A DNA stretch of 64,000 nucleotides from Diaphorobacter sp. HDW4A (GTDB lineage: Bacteria; Pseudomonadota; Gammaproteobacteria; Burkholderiales; Burkholderiaceae_C), in the NCBI RefSeq assembly GCF_011305995.1, contig NZ_CP049910.1, forward strand, positions 4,712,001 through 4,776,000. Direction: 5' to 3'. A program made the translations under genes and the position numbers. Positions 46,993 through 56,487 of this stretch are shown in pieces (position 1 is the stretch's first letter; every line of letters starts with the position of its first letter). Under the pieces are notes generated by a model, which saw only the letters and a list, made by a program, of their open reading frames with translations, was not told the DNA's origin and did not search any database.

Positions 46993-49157
46993 GCCGCATT
47001 CCCTCCTGCCTGCTGGTCGATGAGCATCAGCGCATCGAGCGCCACCGCGCCCTTGCCTTGTGGATGAACGACCACGGGATTCAGATCGATCTCTCGCAGC
47101 GCGGGCGTGCCGCGCAGCACCTGGCCGATGCGCTCTATCAGCTCGGCGACGGCCTGCAGATCGAGCGGCGGCATGCCACGGAACCCATGGAACAGTGCGG
47201 CGCTTTGCAGCAGATCGAGCTCCACCAGAATCTCGGGCACCGACAGATCGGCATCGAGCAGCCGCACGTCTTTGATGACCTCGGCCGTCACGCCGCCGAG
47301 CCCCGCGAGGATCACCGGCCCCCATTCGGGATCGGTCTTCGCGCCGATGATCATCTCGAGCCCGCGCTGGCCCATGGCCTCCACAAGAATGCCTTCGAGC
47401 GCGATGCCCGCGTCGTAGGCACGCACGTTGTCCTGCATGCGCTGCCACGCAGCACGCAGCGCGGCTTCGTCGGCCACGCCGAGAATCACGCCGCCCGCTT
47501 CGCTCTTGTGGCTGAGCTGTTCGGACTGCGCCTTGAGAGCCACCGGATAGCCGAGCGCGGCGGCGGCACGCACCGCCTCGTCCACATCACGCGCGAAACG
47601 GCCCGCAGAAAACGGCACGCCCACGGTGGCGAGCAGCACCTTGGATTCGTACTCCGGCACCACACTGCGCTTGGCGGGCAATGACAACGTGATCGCCGGA
47701 GCTGCGCTGGCATCAAAGCTGTGCGTGGTGAATGCGTTGATGTTCCTGACCGCACGGAACGCACGCTCGGTACTCGGGAAATACGGAATGCCCAGCTCGC
47801 GCATCTCCGCGATGAAGCTCGCGGGCACCTCCGCGCCCTGATCCAACCCCGCGACGATCACCGATTTGTGCGGCCGGAGTTCGCGCACCGCGCGCAGCAC
47901 GGGTGGCATCTTGATCGCGCTGGTGACAGGGTCACCCTGAATCAGGCAGACAACGATGGTGGAAAAACGCGCATCGTCGAACAGCGCCTGCAGCACGCGG
48001 AAATAAAGGTCCGGCTCGACGAGCCCCTGCGCCGTCAGATCGAGCGGATTGCTGACCGCGACGAACGCAGGCATGGCCTTGCGCAGCGCGGGCGCGTTGG
48101 TTTCGTCCAGCACGGGCAGCGCGATGCCGAGGTCTTCCGCGATGTCCAGACACAGCGCCTTGAACGCGCCCGACTCGCCCAGAATCGCCACGCCTTGTGC
48201 GGGCAGTTGCGCGCAGCGCACTGCGATCTCGGCCATGTCGCCCAGCTCCTCGAGCGTCGTCGCGAACATCGCGCCCGCACGGCGCATCTTGGTGAGCATG
48301 ATGGAGTGGTCGCCCGCCATCGCGCCCGTGTGCGTGGCCGCCGATTCGCGCGCCGCGCTGCTCTTGCCCGGATGCAACAGCACCACAGGCTTGCCGAGTG
48401 CACGTGCGCGCCGCACGGCCGCCAGAATGCGCTGCGGGTGACGAAAATGCTCGACCACCATCGCGATCACGCGCGTGTGCGGATCGTCGAGCAGAAACTC
48501 CACATAGTCCTCGGCATGGCTCGCCGCCTCGTTGCCGGTGGATACCGCATAGGACAGCGGCAAGTCGCGGCTCGCGAGCGTGGTGCAGAGCACCGTCATC
48601 ATCGCGCCGCTCTGCGAGACCACGCCGATGGATAGCGGAACGGTCGTTGCTGCAGCTCCCTTAGCCGCCGTGTTGACCTCCACAAAGGTCAGCGGTATGC
48701 GGTCCAGATAGTTGATGCAGCCAAGGCAGTTCGGCCCCTCGATCACCATGCCGCTCTGGCGCGCGATCTCGGCGATTTCGTGCTGCTCCGCAAGCCCCTG
48801 CTCACCGGCTTCGGCAAAGCCCGCGGAGAAGATCACCACCGCACCCACCTTGCGCTCGGCGAGCGCGCGCACGTTCTCGAGCACCGCCGACTGCGGAATC
48901 GCGAGCACCGCCACGTCCACGCCATCGGGCAGTTGCGCCACCGATGCGAGGCACACGCGACCGTTGATGTCCGCGCGCTTGGGGTTGATCAGGTGGATGT
49001 CACCCGCAAACCCGTTGCGCTCCAGATTGCCGAGCAGTGACGCGCCCAGCGCCCCCGGCGTGGCCGACGCCCCGACGATAGCGACCGAGCGCGGCCGCAG
49101 CAGTCGGCCGATGTCGGCGCTGCCTTCTACGTTTGTTGTCCCATGCAATGTTTTCAC
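46989..49157 (-). CDS. NDP-forming acyl-CoA ligase (FerA-like hydroxycinnamate activation)
   Basis: The 722-residue enzyme has an N-terminal CoA-binding domain (RPRSVAIVGASATPGALG), a succinyl-CoA-ligase-like middle with the phospho-His in AATHTGAMAGD, and a C-terminal ATP-grasp domain (GYPVALKAQSEQLSHKSEAGGVILG, WGPVILAGLGGV). I chose GTG 49157 because GGGGGAGGAG lies just upstream and the family starts there; an open frame to 49388 is not conserved-looking. Its position next to the hydratase-lyase suggests it makes feruloyl- or coumaroyl-CoA, as NDP-forming FerA does, rather than the AMP-forming Fcs. Confidence 0.82.
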   Translation of the reverse strand: MKTLHGTTNVEGSADIGRLLRPRSVAIVGASATPGALGASLLGNLERNGFAGDIHLINPKRADINGRVCLASVAQLPDGVDVAVLAIPQSAVLENVRALAERKVGAVVIFSAGFAEAGEQGLAEQHEIAEIARQSGMVIEGPNCLGCINYLDRIPLTFVEVNTAAKGAAATTVPLSIGVVSQSGAMMTVLCTTLASRDLPLSYAVSTGNEAASHAEDYVEFLLDDPHTRVIAMVVEHFRHPQRILAAVRRARALGKPVVLLHPGKSSAARESAATHTGAMAGDHSIMLTKMRRAGAMFATTLEELGDMAEIAVRCAQLPAQGVAILGESGAFKALCLDIAEDLGIALPVLDETNAPALRKAMPAFVAVSNPLDLTAQGLVEPDLYFRVLQALFDDARFSTIVVCLIQGDPVTSAIKMPPVLRAVRELRPHKSVIVAGLDQGAEVPASFIAEMRELGIPYFPSTERAFRAVRNINAFTTHSFDASAAPAITLSLPAKRSVVPEYESKVLLATVGVPFSAGRFARDVDEAVRAAAALGYPVALKAQSEQLSHKSEAGGVILGVADEAALRAAWQRMQDNVRAYDAGIALEGILVEAMGQRGLEMIIGAKTDPEWGPVILAGLGGVTAEVIKDVRLLDADLSVPEILVELDLLQSAALFHGFRGMPPLDLQAVAELIERIGQVLRGTPALREIDLNPVVVHPQGKGAVALDALMLIDQQAGGNAA

Positions 49158-49233
49158 GCTGCTCCTCCCCCGACCGGATGGTCTGTTGATCTGTCTGTTC
49201 TTCCGCTGCCCGCCCCTCTCAGACGATGACGCC

Positions 49234-50079
49234 TCAGGCCTTCTTCTGCTTGGAAAGGTCGTATTCGCCCAGACCCGGCTTGTAGGTCTTCTCGTCGATG
49301 AACTGGCGCAGGCCTTCTTTGCGGCCCTCGTTGTCGTAGCTGTTCGCGGCTTCCTGCGCACGCACGAGGAAATCTTCGGCGTTGTCATACGTCATCTCGC
49401 GCACACGGCGGATCGCGTCCTTGGTTGCCTTGAGCGCCACGGGGTTCTTCTTGAGCAGGCTTTCGGCCACCGCCGTCACGCGCGCCTTGAGCTGATCGGC
49501 AGGCACGGCCTCGTTGACCAAGCCCCAGTCCGCAGCGGTCTTGCCGTCGATGTTCTCGCCCAGCATCGCGTGGTACATCGCGCGACGGAAATTGAGCAGC
49601 TCCACCGCCACCTTGGATGCGCCGCCGCCCGGCAGAATTCCCCAGTTGATTTCAGAGAGGCCGAACTTCGCGTCTTCGGATGCGAACGCCAGATCGCAAG
49701 AAAACAGCGGGCCGTAACCACCGCCAAAGCACCAGCCGTTGATCATCGCGACCGTGGGCTTCTGGAACCAGCGCAGACGACGCCACCAGCCATAGCTCTC
49801 GCGCTGCGCCTTGCGCGTGCCCGCCATGCCCAGCACTTCGGTTTCGCGGAAGTATTCCTTCAGATCCATGCCCGCCGTCCAGGCCGTGCCCTCGCCGGTC
49901 AGCACCACCACGCCGACATCGTCGCGGAACTCAATGTCATCGAGCACACGCATCATCTGGCGATTGAGCGCCGGACTCATTGCGTTGCGCTTCTCGGGCC
50001 GGTTGAAACTCACCCACGCGATGCGGTTCTCGACGGTGCAGGCAACGGTTTGCGCTTCGTTTGATGCAGTGGTGCTCAT
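49234..50079 (-). CDS. ech: p-Hydroxycinnamoyl-CoA hydratase-lyase (feruloyl-CoA to vanillin)
   Basis: The 281-residue crotonase has the HCHL hallmarks RPEKRNAMSP, GTAWTAGMDLKEYFRE, NGWCFGGGYGPLFSCDL, FGLSEINWGILPGG with the catalytic Glu, and LKKNPVALKATK. It splits feruloyl-, caffeoyl- or coumaroyl-CoA into a benzaldehyde and acetyl-CoA. ATG 50079 has AGGGA at good distance; ATG 50085 directly abuts it. Compared with the pseudomonad enzyme as I recall it, the residue after GGGY is Gly instead of Ser and a Phe (AEDFLV) replaces a Tyr, which could shift substrate preference. Confidence 0.87.
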   Translation of the reverse strand: MSTTASNEAQTVACTVENRIAWVSFNRPEKRNAMSPALNRQMMRVLDDIEFRDDVGVVVLTGEGTAWTAGMDLKEYFRETEVLGMAGTRKAQRESYGWWRRLRWFQKPTVAMINGWCFGGGYGPLFSCDLAFASEDAKFGLSEINWGILPGGGASKVAVELLNFRRAMYHAMLGENIDGKTAADWGLVNEAVPADQLKARVTAVAESLLKKNPVALKATKDAIRRVREMTYDNAEDFLVRAQEAANSYDNEGRKEGLRQFIDEKTYKPGLGEYDLSKQKKA

Positions 50080-50178
50080 GGTCATTCCCTCAGTGAAAAG
50101 ATGTTTGGATTGCCGCGCCGGACGGGCTTCGCTCGAGACCGGAGGCTCTACGCGAAATCCCTAGCGTCGATGCAAGTC

Positions 50179-50209
50179 GTTATGTTAGATAATCGATATG
50201 TGTCATAAC
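50179..50209. promoter_or_regulatory. Inverted repeat in the ech-vdh divergent region
   Basis: GTTATG (50179-50184) and CATAAC (50204-50209) flank a 19-bp AT-rich spacer containing ATCGAT, in the 234-bp gap between ech and the aldehyde dehydrogenase. It is the best candidate operator for the cluster's MarR regulator. Confidence 0.4.
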
Positions 50210-50313
50210 AATATGGTGGTTTCCCTAGCTACCGATCTCGCCAGAAAGCGATATCCGCGCAGGAGGCGCCCACCCTGTTCACCAACACTCATCAACACAC
50301 ACGGGAGACCTTC

Positions 50314-51635
50314 ATGAGCACCATTTCCATGCTGATCGGCGACGCACGGCGTCAGGCCGCAAGCGGCGCCACCTTCGTGCGCCGCAACCCGCTCGACGAG
50401 AGCATCGCCACCACTGCGCCCGCAGCCACCGTAGCCGACGCGATGGCCGCCGTCGATGCGGCCAAGGGCGCGTTCGCGCAGTGGTCACAACTCGGCCCGA
50501 CCGCGCGCCGCGAATACCTGCTCAAGGCCTCGGAGGCCCTGCGCGCCAAAGAGTCCGCATTCGCCAAGGCCATGGCCGCCGAGACCGGCGCATCCGCCAT
50601 GTGGGCTGGCTTCAATGTGCATCTCGCGGCCGACATGCTCAAGGAAGCCGCCGCGCTCACCACGCAGATCGGCGGCGAGCTCATCCCGTCCGACGTGCCT
50701 GGAAATCTGGCAATGGGCGTGCGCCAGCCCGCCGGTGTGGTGCTCGGCATGGCACCGTGGAATGCACCCGTGATCCTCGGCGTGCGCGCCATCGCCACGC
50801 CGCTGGCCTGCGGCAACACCGTGGTGCTCAAGGGCTCTGAACTTTGCCCCGCCACGCATGGCCTGATCATCGACGCGCTGTTCGAAGCGGGCCTGCCCGC
50901 CGGCGTGGTCAACTTCGTCACCAACCGCCCCGAAGACGCGGGCGAAATCGTCGAGGCCATGGTCGCGCATCCGGCGGTGCGCCGCGTGAACTTCACCGGC
51001 TCGACGCGCGTCGGCCAGATCATCGCCAGCCTCTGCGCCAAGTACATCAAGCCCAGCGTGCTCGAGCTCGGCGGCAAAGCCCCGTTCCTCGTGCTCGCCG
51101 ATGCCGATCTCGACGCCGCAGTGAACGCCGCCGCCTTTGGCGCCTTCGCCAACTCCGGCCAGATCTGCATGTCCACCGAGCGCATCATCGTCGACGTCTC
51201 CATCGCCGATGCCTTCGTCGCCAAGCTCACCACCAAGGCCGCCAGCCTGCCGCTCGCCGACCCGCGCGTGAGCCCCGCCGTGCTCGGCTCGGTGATCGAC
51301 ATGGCCACCGTCAAGCGCTGCAATGCGCTGATCGACGACGCGCTCACCAAGGGCGCACAACTGCTGTGCGGCGGCAAGGCCGATTCCACGCTCATGCCCG
51401 CCACGCTGCTCGATCACGTCACCGCCGAGATGAAGATCTACCACGAGGAATCGTTCGGCCCCGTCAAGGGCATCGTGCGCGTGCAGGGCACCGAAGCCGC
51501 AATCGCCTGCGCCAACGACAACCCGTACGGCCTGGCCTCCGCCGTCTTCAGCCGCGACGTGGGCCTGGCCTGGAGCGTCGCCCAGCGCATCGAATCCGGC
51601 ATCTGCCACATCAACGGCCCCACCGTCCACGACGA
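50314..51635 (+). pseudogene. vdh: Vanillin-type aldehyde dehydrogenase, truncated by IS1071
   Basis: The intact part (about 440 residues) matches benzaldehyde/vanillin dehydrogenases: MLIGDARRQAASGATFVRRNP at the start, MAPWNAPVILGVRA, VNFTGSTRVGQIIA, LELGGKAP with the catalytic Glu, and NSGQICMSTERI with the catalytic Cys. It runs to HINGPTVHDE, then hits the IS1071 end at 51636 and stops at 51664-51666 after eight foreign codons. The family normally continues about 40 residues (PFGGVKGSGYGRFG region), needed for the active site and dimer, so it is probably inactive. GGGAG lies before the ATG. Confidence 0.85.
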
Positions 51636-51745
51636 GGGGTCTCCTCGTTTTCAGTGCAATAAGTGACGGTACGAAAAGCTAGCACTGGCGCGGAGGTGGT
51701 GTTGGTAGATCGTTGATTTCATTGACTTTCCTGTTCACTTTCAAA
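51636..51745 (+). repeat. IS1071 left terminal inverted repeat
   Basis: About 110 bp starting GGGGTCTCCTCGTTTTC, matching the complement of the right end with scattered mismatches up to the shared CCTGTTC-CTTT block. Confidence 0.9.
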
Positions 51746-51778
51746 TCTGCGATTCGTGGCGTCAAACCGTGGTCGGTT

Positions 51779-54694
51779 TCATCCATTGGTGCCAGTTATC
51801 GATGCATTTGGCCGCGAAGGCAGGATTTGGTCAGCATAGCGGTCAACCGGGAAGCGAAACACACCCCGCAAGTTGATGCTCTCCAGCCTGGTGGGCGCAA
51901 TCTTCCCGATCAGTTCCGGTGGAATGACCTGGCGGCGGTTCGACCAGCGATCCAGGACCGCCTGCATCTGTGAGGTATTCCACGCCATCACGATGTTGGC
52001 CATCAGGCTCAACGCATCGGCCACAGCCTGCATTTCATCGACACGTTTGGCCTGCGCCGGGCTGATCCGGCCGGTATAAATGGCGCGCTTGAGGGCGTTA
52101 ACAGCCTCGCCCCGATTGAGCACCCGGCGCAACTCGTTCCTGAAAGCGTCCTTGACAAAGTAGTCAGCCAAAAACGCCGTACGCAGCAACCGCCCCAATT
52201 GCACGCCAGCCTCATAGATTGGATCGCCCTGGGCGGCAGAACCGAACCGCGCAAGAGCTGCCACCGCACTGGCATGTCCGCTCATGACCGAGGCTGCCAG
52301 GTGCACCAGACTATCCCAATGCTTTTCGATCAAAGCGACGTCGACATTGGCTTCGCACACCGCAGCGATTTCTGCGGGCACTTTGGTGCCGCGTGGCACA
52401 AAGAGGTGGCGCTGTTTGAGTTCCTTCAACCGCGGGCAAAGATCAAAACCAAGCAAACGGGCATGTGACATGGCAAAGTCGGTGTAGCCATGGGTATCCA
52501 CAGCAAGCTGGCTGGTCTCCAGCTTTTCTTGGCGGATGACACCTTCAATGGCCACGCCCGCCTGGCGCTCATTGAGCACAAAGGGCTGCGCATGGAAGAT
52601 GCCCCACCGGTCTTTTACATGGGAGTAGATTCCAATGGAAGGTGTGTTGCGCCGAGGATCAAGCCGGGCTTGCCACACCCGTTTGGTGGTCTCCATGCTC
52701 ATCATGTCAGAAGATGCCAAATCGGACCGCCCCCAGGTGGCGGCAATCGGGTGTCGCTGCATGAATTCCAGCACAGCCTGGCAGGCCTGGCTCAGACGCC
52801 GTTCGTCCCGCGCCCAGCGCATGGCCTGGCGAATGCTGGTGGCAGACAATTGCGGAATCATGCGCGCGCATTCGACCGCAGTCAGACTGGTGCCGTGGGC
52901 CATGATGCCGGCATAGACCATCAGCAGCTCGTCGGTAGAGCGCGGCTCACGTCCGAGCATGATCCAGCTAAAGCGCACCTGGGCGTCAACGGCCAGAATC
53001 ACTTCCGGCAATTGAACCTCACCGATGCGGTGATCCAAAGCCGCGCGCAGCTTGGTCACTTCTGGGTCTTCGTCCTCTGCGGGCAATGGCGACAAATGGA
53101 GTTCATCATCCACGCGCAGTACGCCACTGCGGGCTGCAGCGGCCACCGCATCGACACCGGCAGTTACTCTGGCCAGCAAAGGCTTCAAGAAAGTGGCAGC
53201 CTTGCTGGGTAACGATAGACGGGCATAGTGTTTCTTGGACTCTGCCTGCCAACGCTCGTCCGTGAAGAACAAGCGCGCACGACCCCGAAAGCTCAGGCTG
53301 TGCTCAATCCAGACCGAGCCATTGCGCACCGCGCGGCGCAGGGCAAACAGGGTGGCCACCTCCAACGCCTGAAACGCCCGTTCCCGGTCTGGGCTGGAGA
53401 TCGAAACCTGCCAGATCATTCCCAGACTTGGTGCCACCACTTCAACTGGCAGCTTTCTGGATCCTTTGAGATATAAAGCTTGCAGCTTGGCAAGGTACTC
53501 GATGGCAGGATGCTCGCCGGTGGCCTGCCAGGGCAGCTTTGCAATGGCGACGAGCAACGACCGCACGGGGCGAATTCCATCAATCAATCCCTCGCGGACC
53601 AGGGAGGCCCTGCTCGGTGGTTTGCGTTTCTGGGTTTCGGTGATCAAGGCTTCAAGACGGGCACGCAACTCAGCATCTGGCACCGCACCTTGCGCGCTCA
53701 AGGCAACAAGTTCGCCGAGCAGCGTTTTGTACATTGCGGCCCAATTGACGGTAGCGGGGACATCGGCGGCAGCCTGACGCCACAGATCGGCGATCCGGCG
53801 CTGCACCATAAGGATCAACTGGTCTGTGGTGGTGAACAGGCAATACCGAAGAAAGCATGCGACCTCCACGGTGCGCGCTGGCTCTTTGATCTTGGCTCCG
53901 GCTGAGGGCGGCCTGGAGACAAGTCGGCGCGCGTAGCGGCGCAAGATGAGATCGGGGATGTCTGCCAGGTGCTTATGAACGTCCAGCGTGTAAAGCAGGT
54001 CGATGCGCTCCAGTACCTCGCTGATTTGGCGGGTTGAGTGTTTCGCCGGTGCAGCCCATAGCCAACTCTGCTGGGTTTGTCCATCTGGGCGCAGCTCTGA
54101 AACTGAGGCTCGCCAGCGATCAAGTGTTGCTGGATCAACGCTGGCGGCGATGGCGGTGCCTGTTTCAACTTCAAGCTGGGCAAGTGCCGCCGCAATCAGT
54201 GTCCGAATTGCCCGCTCGTGCACGATCACCAGCTTGTTCTTGTACAGCCATTGACGCGCCCGCACGAGTAGCTGATCGCGGTCGGCGCAGCGCGCCACTT
54301 CGTCGCGCAGTTCACGTACCAGTGAGCGGCGCTGGTGCTCGCTCATCCACTGGAATCCAAGGACCGTGCAGGCTACTTGTTGGTGATCGAATAGCGTGCG
54401 CCCGCGTTCATACATGGCTCTCAGCGAGGCGACTTCTGGTGCTGCAATGCCAAGCTCGTTGCCAAGGTGGCGCCACAAGGCTACTGGAATTACCCGAAAG
54501 GCACCGAGCAAACGCCCACTCATGCGCAGGAAACCAATATGGAGCGCCAGACCAAGCTTGTGGGAATCACCTCGGCGTGCATTGATTGCGTCGCGCTCGG
54601 CACCATCGAAGGTGAAAAATGCCTTCATCTCGAAGTCGCTGATATCGCGGGGGAGCCCACGCATCCCCAAAAACGTTGTGTGCCAACCCTGCAT
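51779..54694 (-). CDS. tnpA: IS1071 transposase (Tn3 family)
   Basis: The 971-residue protein is of the Tn3 transposase family and has the size of IS1071 TnpA. The N-terminal DNA-binding part reads GWHTTFLGMRGLPRDISDFEMKAFFTFD. The catalytic DDE region holds AVDAQVRFSWIMLG, ASSDMMSMETTKR and QLAVDTHGYTDFAMSHARLLGFDLCPRLK, with the Glu near YEAGVQLGRLLRTAFLADYF. It cuts and joins the 110-bp ends by replicative transposition. ATG 54694 gives the family length; the TTG at 54706 is not needed. No frameshift is seen. Confidence 0.95.
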   Translation of the reverse strand: MQGWHTTFLGMRGLPRDISDFEMKAFFTFDGAERDAINARRGDSHKLGLALHIGFLRMSGRLLGAFRVIPVALWRHLGNELGIAAPEVASLRAMYERGRTLFDHQQVACTVLGFQWMSEHQRRSLVRELRDEVARCADRDQLLVRARQWLYKNKLVIVHERAIRTLIAAALAQLEVETGTAIAASVDPATLDRWRASVSELRPDGQTQQSWLWAAPAKHSTRQISEVLERIDLLYTLDVHKHLADIPDLILRRYARRLVSRPPSAGAKIKEPARTVEVACFLRYCLFTTTDQLILMVQRRIADLWRQAAADVPATVNWAAMYKTLLGELVALSAQGAVPDAELRARLEALITETQKRKPPSRASLVREGLIDGIRPVRSLLVAIAKLPWQATGEHPAIEYLAKLQALYLKGSRKLPVEVVAPSLGMIWQVSISSPDRERAFQALEVATLFALRRAVRNGSVWIEHSLSFRGRARLFFTDERWQAESKKHYARLSLPSKAATFLKPLLARVTAGVDAVAAAARSGVLRVDDELHLSPLPAEDEDPEVTKLRAALDHRIGEVQLPEVILAVDAQVRFSWIMLGREPRSTDELLMVYAGIMAHGTSLTAVECARMIPQLSATSIRQAMRWARDERRLSQACQAVLEFMQRHPIAATWGRSDLASSDMMSMETTKRVWQARLDPRRNTPSIGIYSHVKDRWGIFHAQPFVLNERQAGVAIEGVIRQEKLETSQLAVDTHGYTDFAMSHARLLGFDLCPRLKELKQRHLFVPRGTKVPAEIAAVCEANVDVALIEKHWDSLVHLAASVMSGHASAVAALARFGSAAQGDPIYEAGVQLGRLLRTAFLADYFVKDAFRNELRRVLNRGEAVNALKRAIYTGRISPAQAKRVDEMQAVADALSLMANIVMAWNTSQMQAVLDRWSNRRQVIPPELIGKIAPTRLESINLRGVFRFPVDRYADQILPSRPNASITGTNG

Positions 54695-54729
54695 CGTGAA
54701 CCTCAAAAGTGGGAGGCCACCATACCCGT

Positions 54730-54839
54730 TTACAAAGCGAACAGGAAAGTCAATGAAATCAACGGTCTACCCAGACCACCCCCGCGCCAGTGCTAGCTTT
54801 GCGTACCGTCACTTATTGCACTGAAAACGAGGAGACCCC
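54730..54839 (-). repeat. IS1071 right terminal inverted repeat
   Basis: About 110 bp, the near-complement of 51636-51745, ending CGAGGAGACCCC at 54839. Confidence 0.9.
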
Positions 54840-56018
54840 TTCGTGCACCGGCACATCCGGGGCAAGTGGGTCTGCCGGTGCTGCCAGCGCCAGGGCGTCG
54901 ATCGCCTGGTGCAGGAGCCCGCCGAGCCGCAGATCATTGAGCGGGGCATCCCGGCGAGCGGACTGGTGGCGTACACGCTCATCAGCCGGTTCGCCGACCA
55001 TGTGCCGTACTACCGGCAGGAGGCGATCAATGCCCGCTCGGGCGTGCACACCCCGCGCTCGACGCTGGCCGCGTGGGCCGGTCAGGCGGGCGCGGCGCTG
55101 CACCCGCTGTACGAGGCGCTCAAGCGCTTCGTGCTGGGCAGCGCGGTCGTGCAGGCCGACGAGACGACGGTGGACATGCTGGACCCGGGTGCAGGCAAGA
55201 CCAGGAAAGCGTACGTCTGGGCCTATGCACGCGGGGAATTCGATCCCCGGCCCGGCGTGGTCTACGACTTCTGTCCGGGGCGGGGCAGCAAGTACCCGCT
55301 GGCCTTCCTGGGCGGGCTGCCCAGTCCACCCGGCAGCCAGGCCGACCGGCCCGCCGAGAGCCGGGATCCGCCCTGGAGCGGCACGCTCGTGTGCGACCGC
55401 TACGGCGGCTATGACTCGGTGCTCGACCCCAAGGTCTTCCCGCAGCGTGTCTCGGCGGCCTGTGCGGCGCACGCCCGACGCAAGTTCGACGAACTCGCCA
55501 AGTCCGGCAAGAGCACCCTGGCCACCCAGGCGATCGTGCGCTTCGCGGCGATCTACCATGCCGAGAAGTCGTTCGCCGGCATGGACGGCCCGACGCGAAC
55601 GCAGGCCCGTCAACGCATCGCCGCGCCGCTGTGGCAGGAGTTGCACACCTGGCTCAAGCTCGAACGCGGTCGTGTCGCCGATGGCGGCGCCACGGCCAAC
55701 GCCATCGACTACAGCCTCAACCACTGGCCAGCGTTGACGCGCCACCTGCTCGACGGGGCGGTGCCCGTGGACAACAACCACCTCGAACGCCAGATCAAGC
55801 CCTGGGCCATGGGCAGGAAGGCCTGGTTGTTCTGTGGCAGCGAACTCGCCGGCCAGCGTGCGGCCGTGGTCATGAGCCTGGTGCAGTCGGCCAAGCTCAA
55901 CGGGCTCGAACCCTGGGCCTACCTGCGCGACGTGCTCGATCGGCTGCCCACCCACCTCAACAGCCGCATCGACGACTTGTTGCCTCATCGCTGGCAGCCG
56001 CCGCAAATCCCGGATTGA
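54840..56018 (+). pseudogene. IS66-family transposase, 5' end removed at the IS1071 junction
   Basis: About 391 residues remain of a protein that is usually about 510. The DDE core is present: VVQADETTVDML, LVCDRYGGYDSVL and VDNNHLERQIKPWAMGRKAWLF, then the C-terminal AWLYLRDVLDRLP-type end. The first bases after IS1071 are already inside the gene, and a GTG at 54843 only by chance could serve as start. The helper genes (tnpA, tnpB) of IS66 are absent, so it is a remnant. Confidence 0.88.
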
Positions 56019-56037
56019 TCAGGCTCGCCTGACGGGG

Positions 56038-56463
56038 GACCGCTGGCCGCTCACGGTCGATCTCGACATCGCCAAGAGCCACAGTCGGCCCCATGTCTCC
56101 GACGACAACCCGTACTCGGAGTCGCAGTTCAAAACCATGAAGTACCGCCCGGACTTCCCGGCCCGCTTCGGCTGCATCGAGGATGCTCGCCTGCACTGTC
56201 AGGCCTTCTTCGCCTGGTACAACACCGAGCACCGCCACTCAAGCATCGGCTACATGACACCCCAGGCCGTTCACTATGGGCTTGCACCGGCCCTGCGTGA
56301 ACTCCGCCAGACCGCGCTCGACACCGCGTTCCGGGCCTCTCCCCGGCGCTTCAAGGGCCTTCGCCCAACGCCCGGCAAACTGCCCACTGCGGTCTGGATC
56401 AACCCACCCGCGCCGGAGATCGTCACCACGCAAACGCCATCACCCTGCACAGTCAATTCATGA
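56038..56463 (+). pseudogene. C-terminal fragment of an IS3-type (rve/DDE) transposase
   Basis: The frame carries KSHSRPHVSDDNPYSESQFK, FFAWYNTEHRHSSIGYMTPQAVHYG and ends PPAPEIVTTQTPSPCTVNS, the last third of an IS3-group transposase with the catalytic Glu (YSESQFK). The N-terminal part with the two Asp is missing; it fuses to the IS66 tail near 56020-56038. About 35 bp after the stop the sequence changes to a metal-permease fragment. Confidence 0.8.
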
Positions 56464-56487
56464 TCCCGGGTGCAGCATATTCATTGA

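Larger units (their letters stand above)
51636..54839. mobile_element. IS1071 (Tn3-family insertion sequence), complete
   Basis: The element runs from GGGGTCTCC at 51636 to its complement at 54839, exactly 3,204 bp, the known IS1071 length. The ends match each other over about 110 bp with a few differences. It has one transposase gene and no resolvase. The five bases on the left (GACGA) and right (TTCGT) differ, so there is no target duplication. It interrupts vdh on one side and abuts an IS66 remnant on the other. Confidence 0.95.

Noticed and set aside
51631..54844. Target-site duplication flanking IS1071
   Set aside because: The flanking five-base words are GACGA and TTCGT, which do not match.
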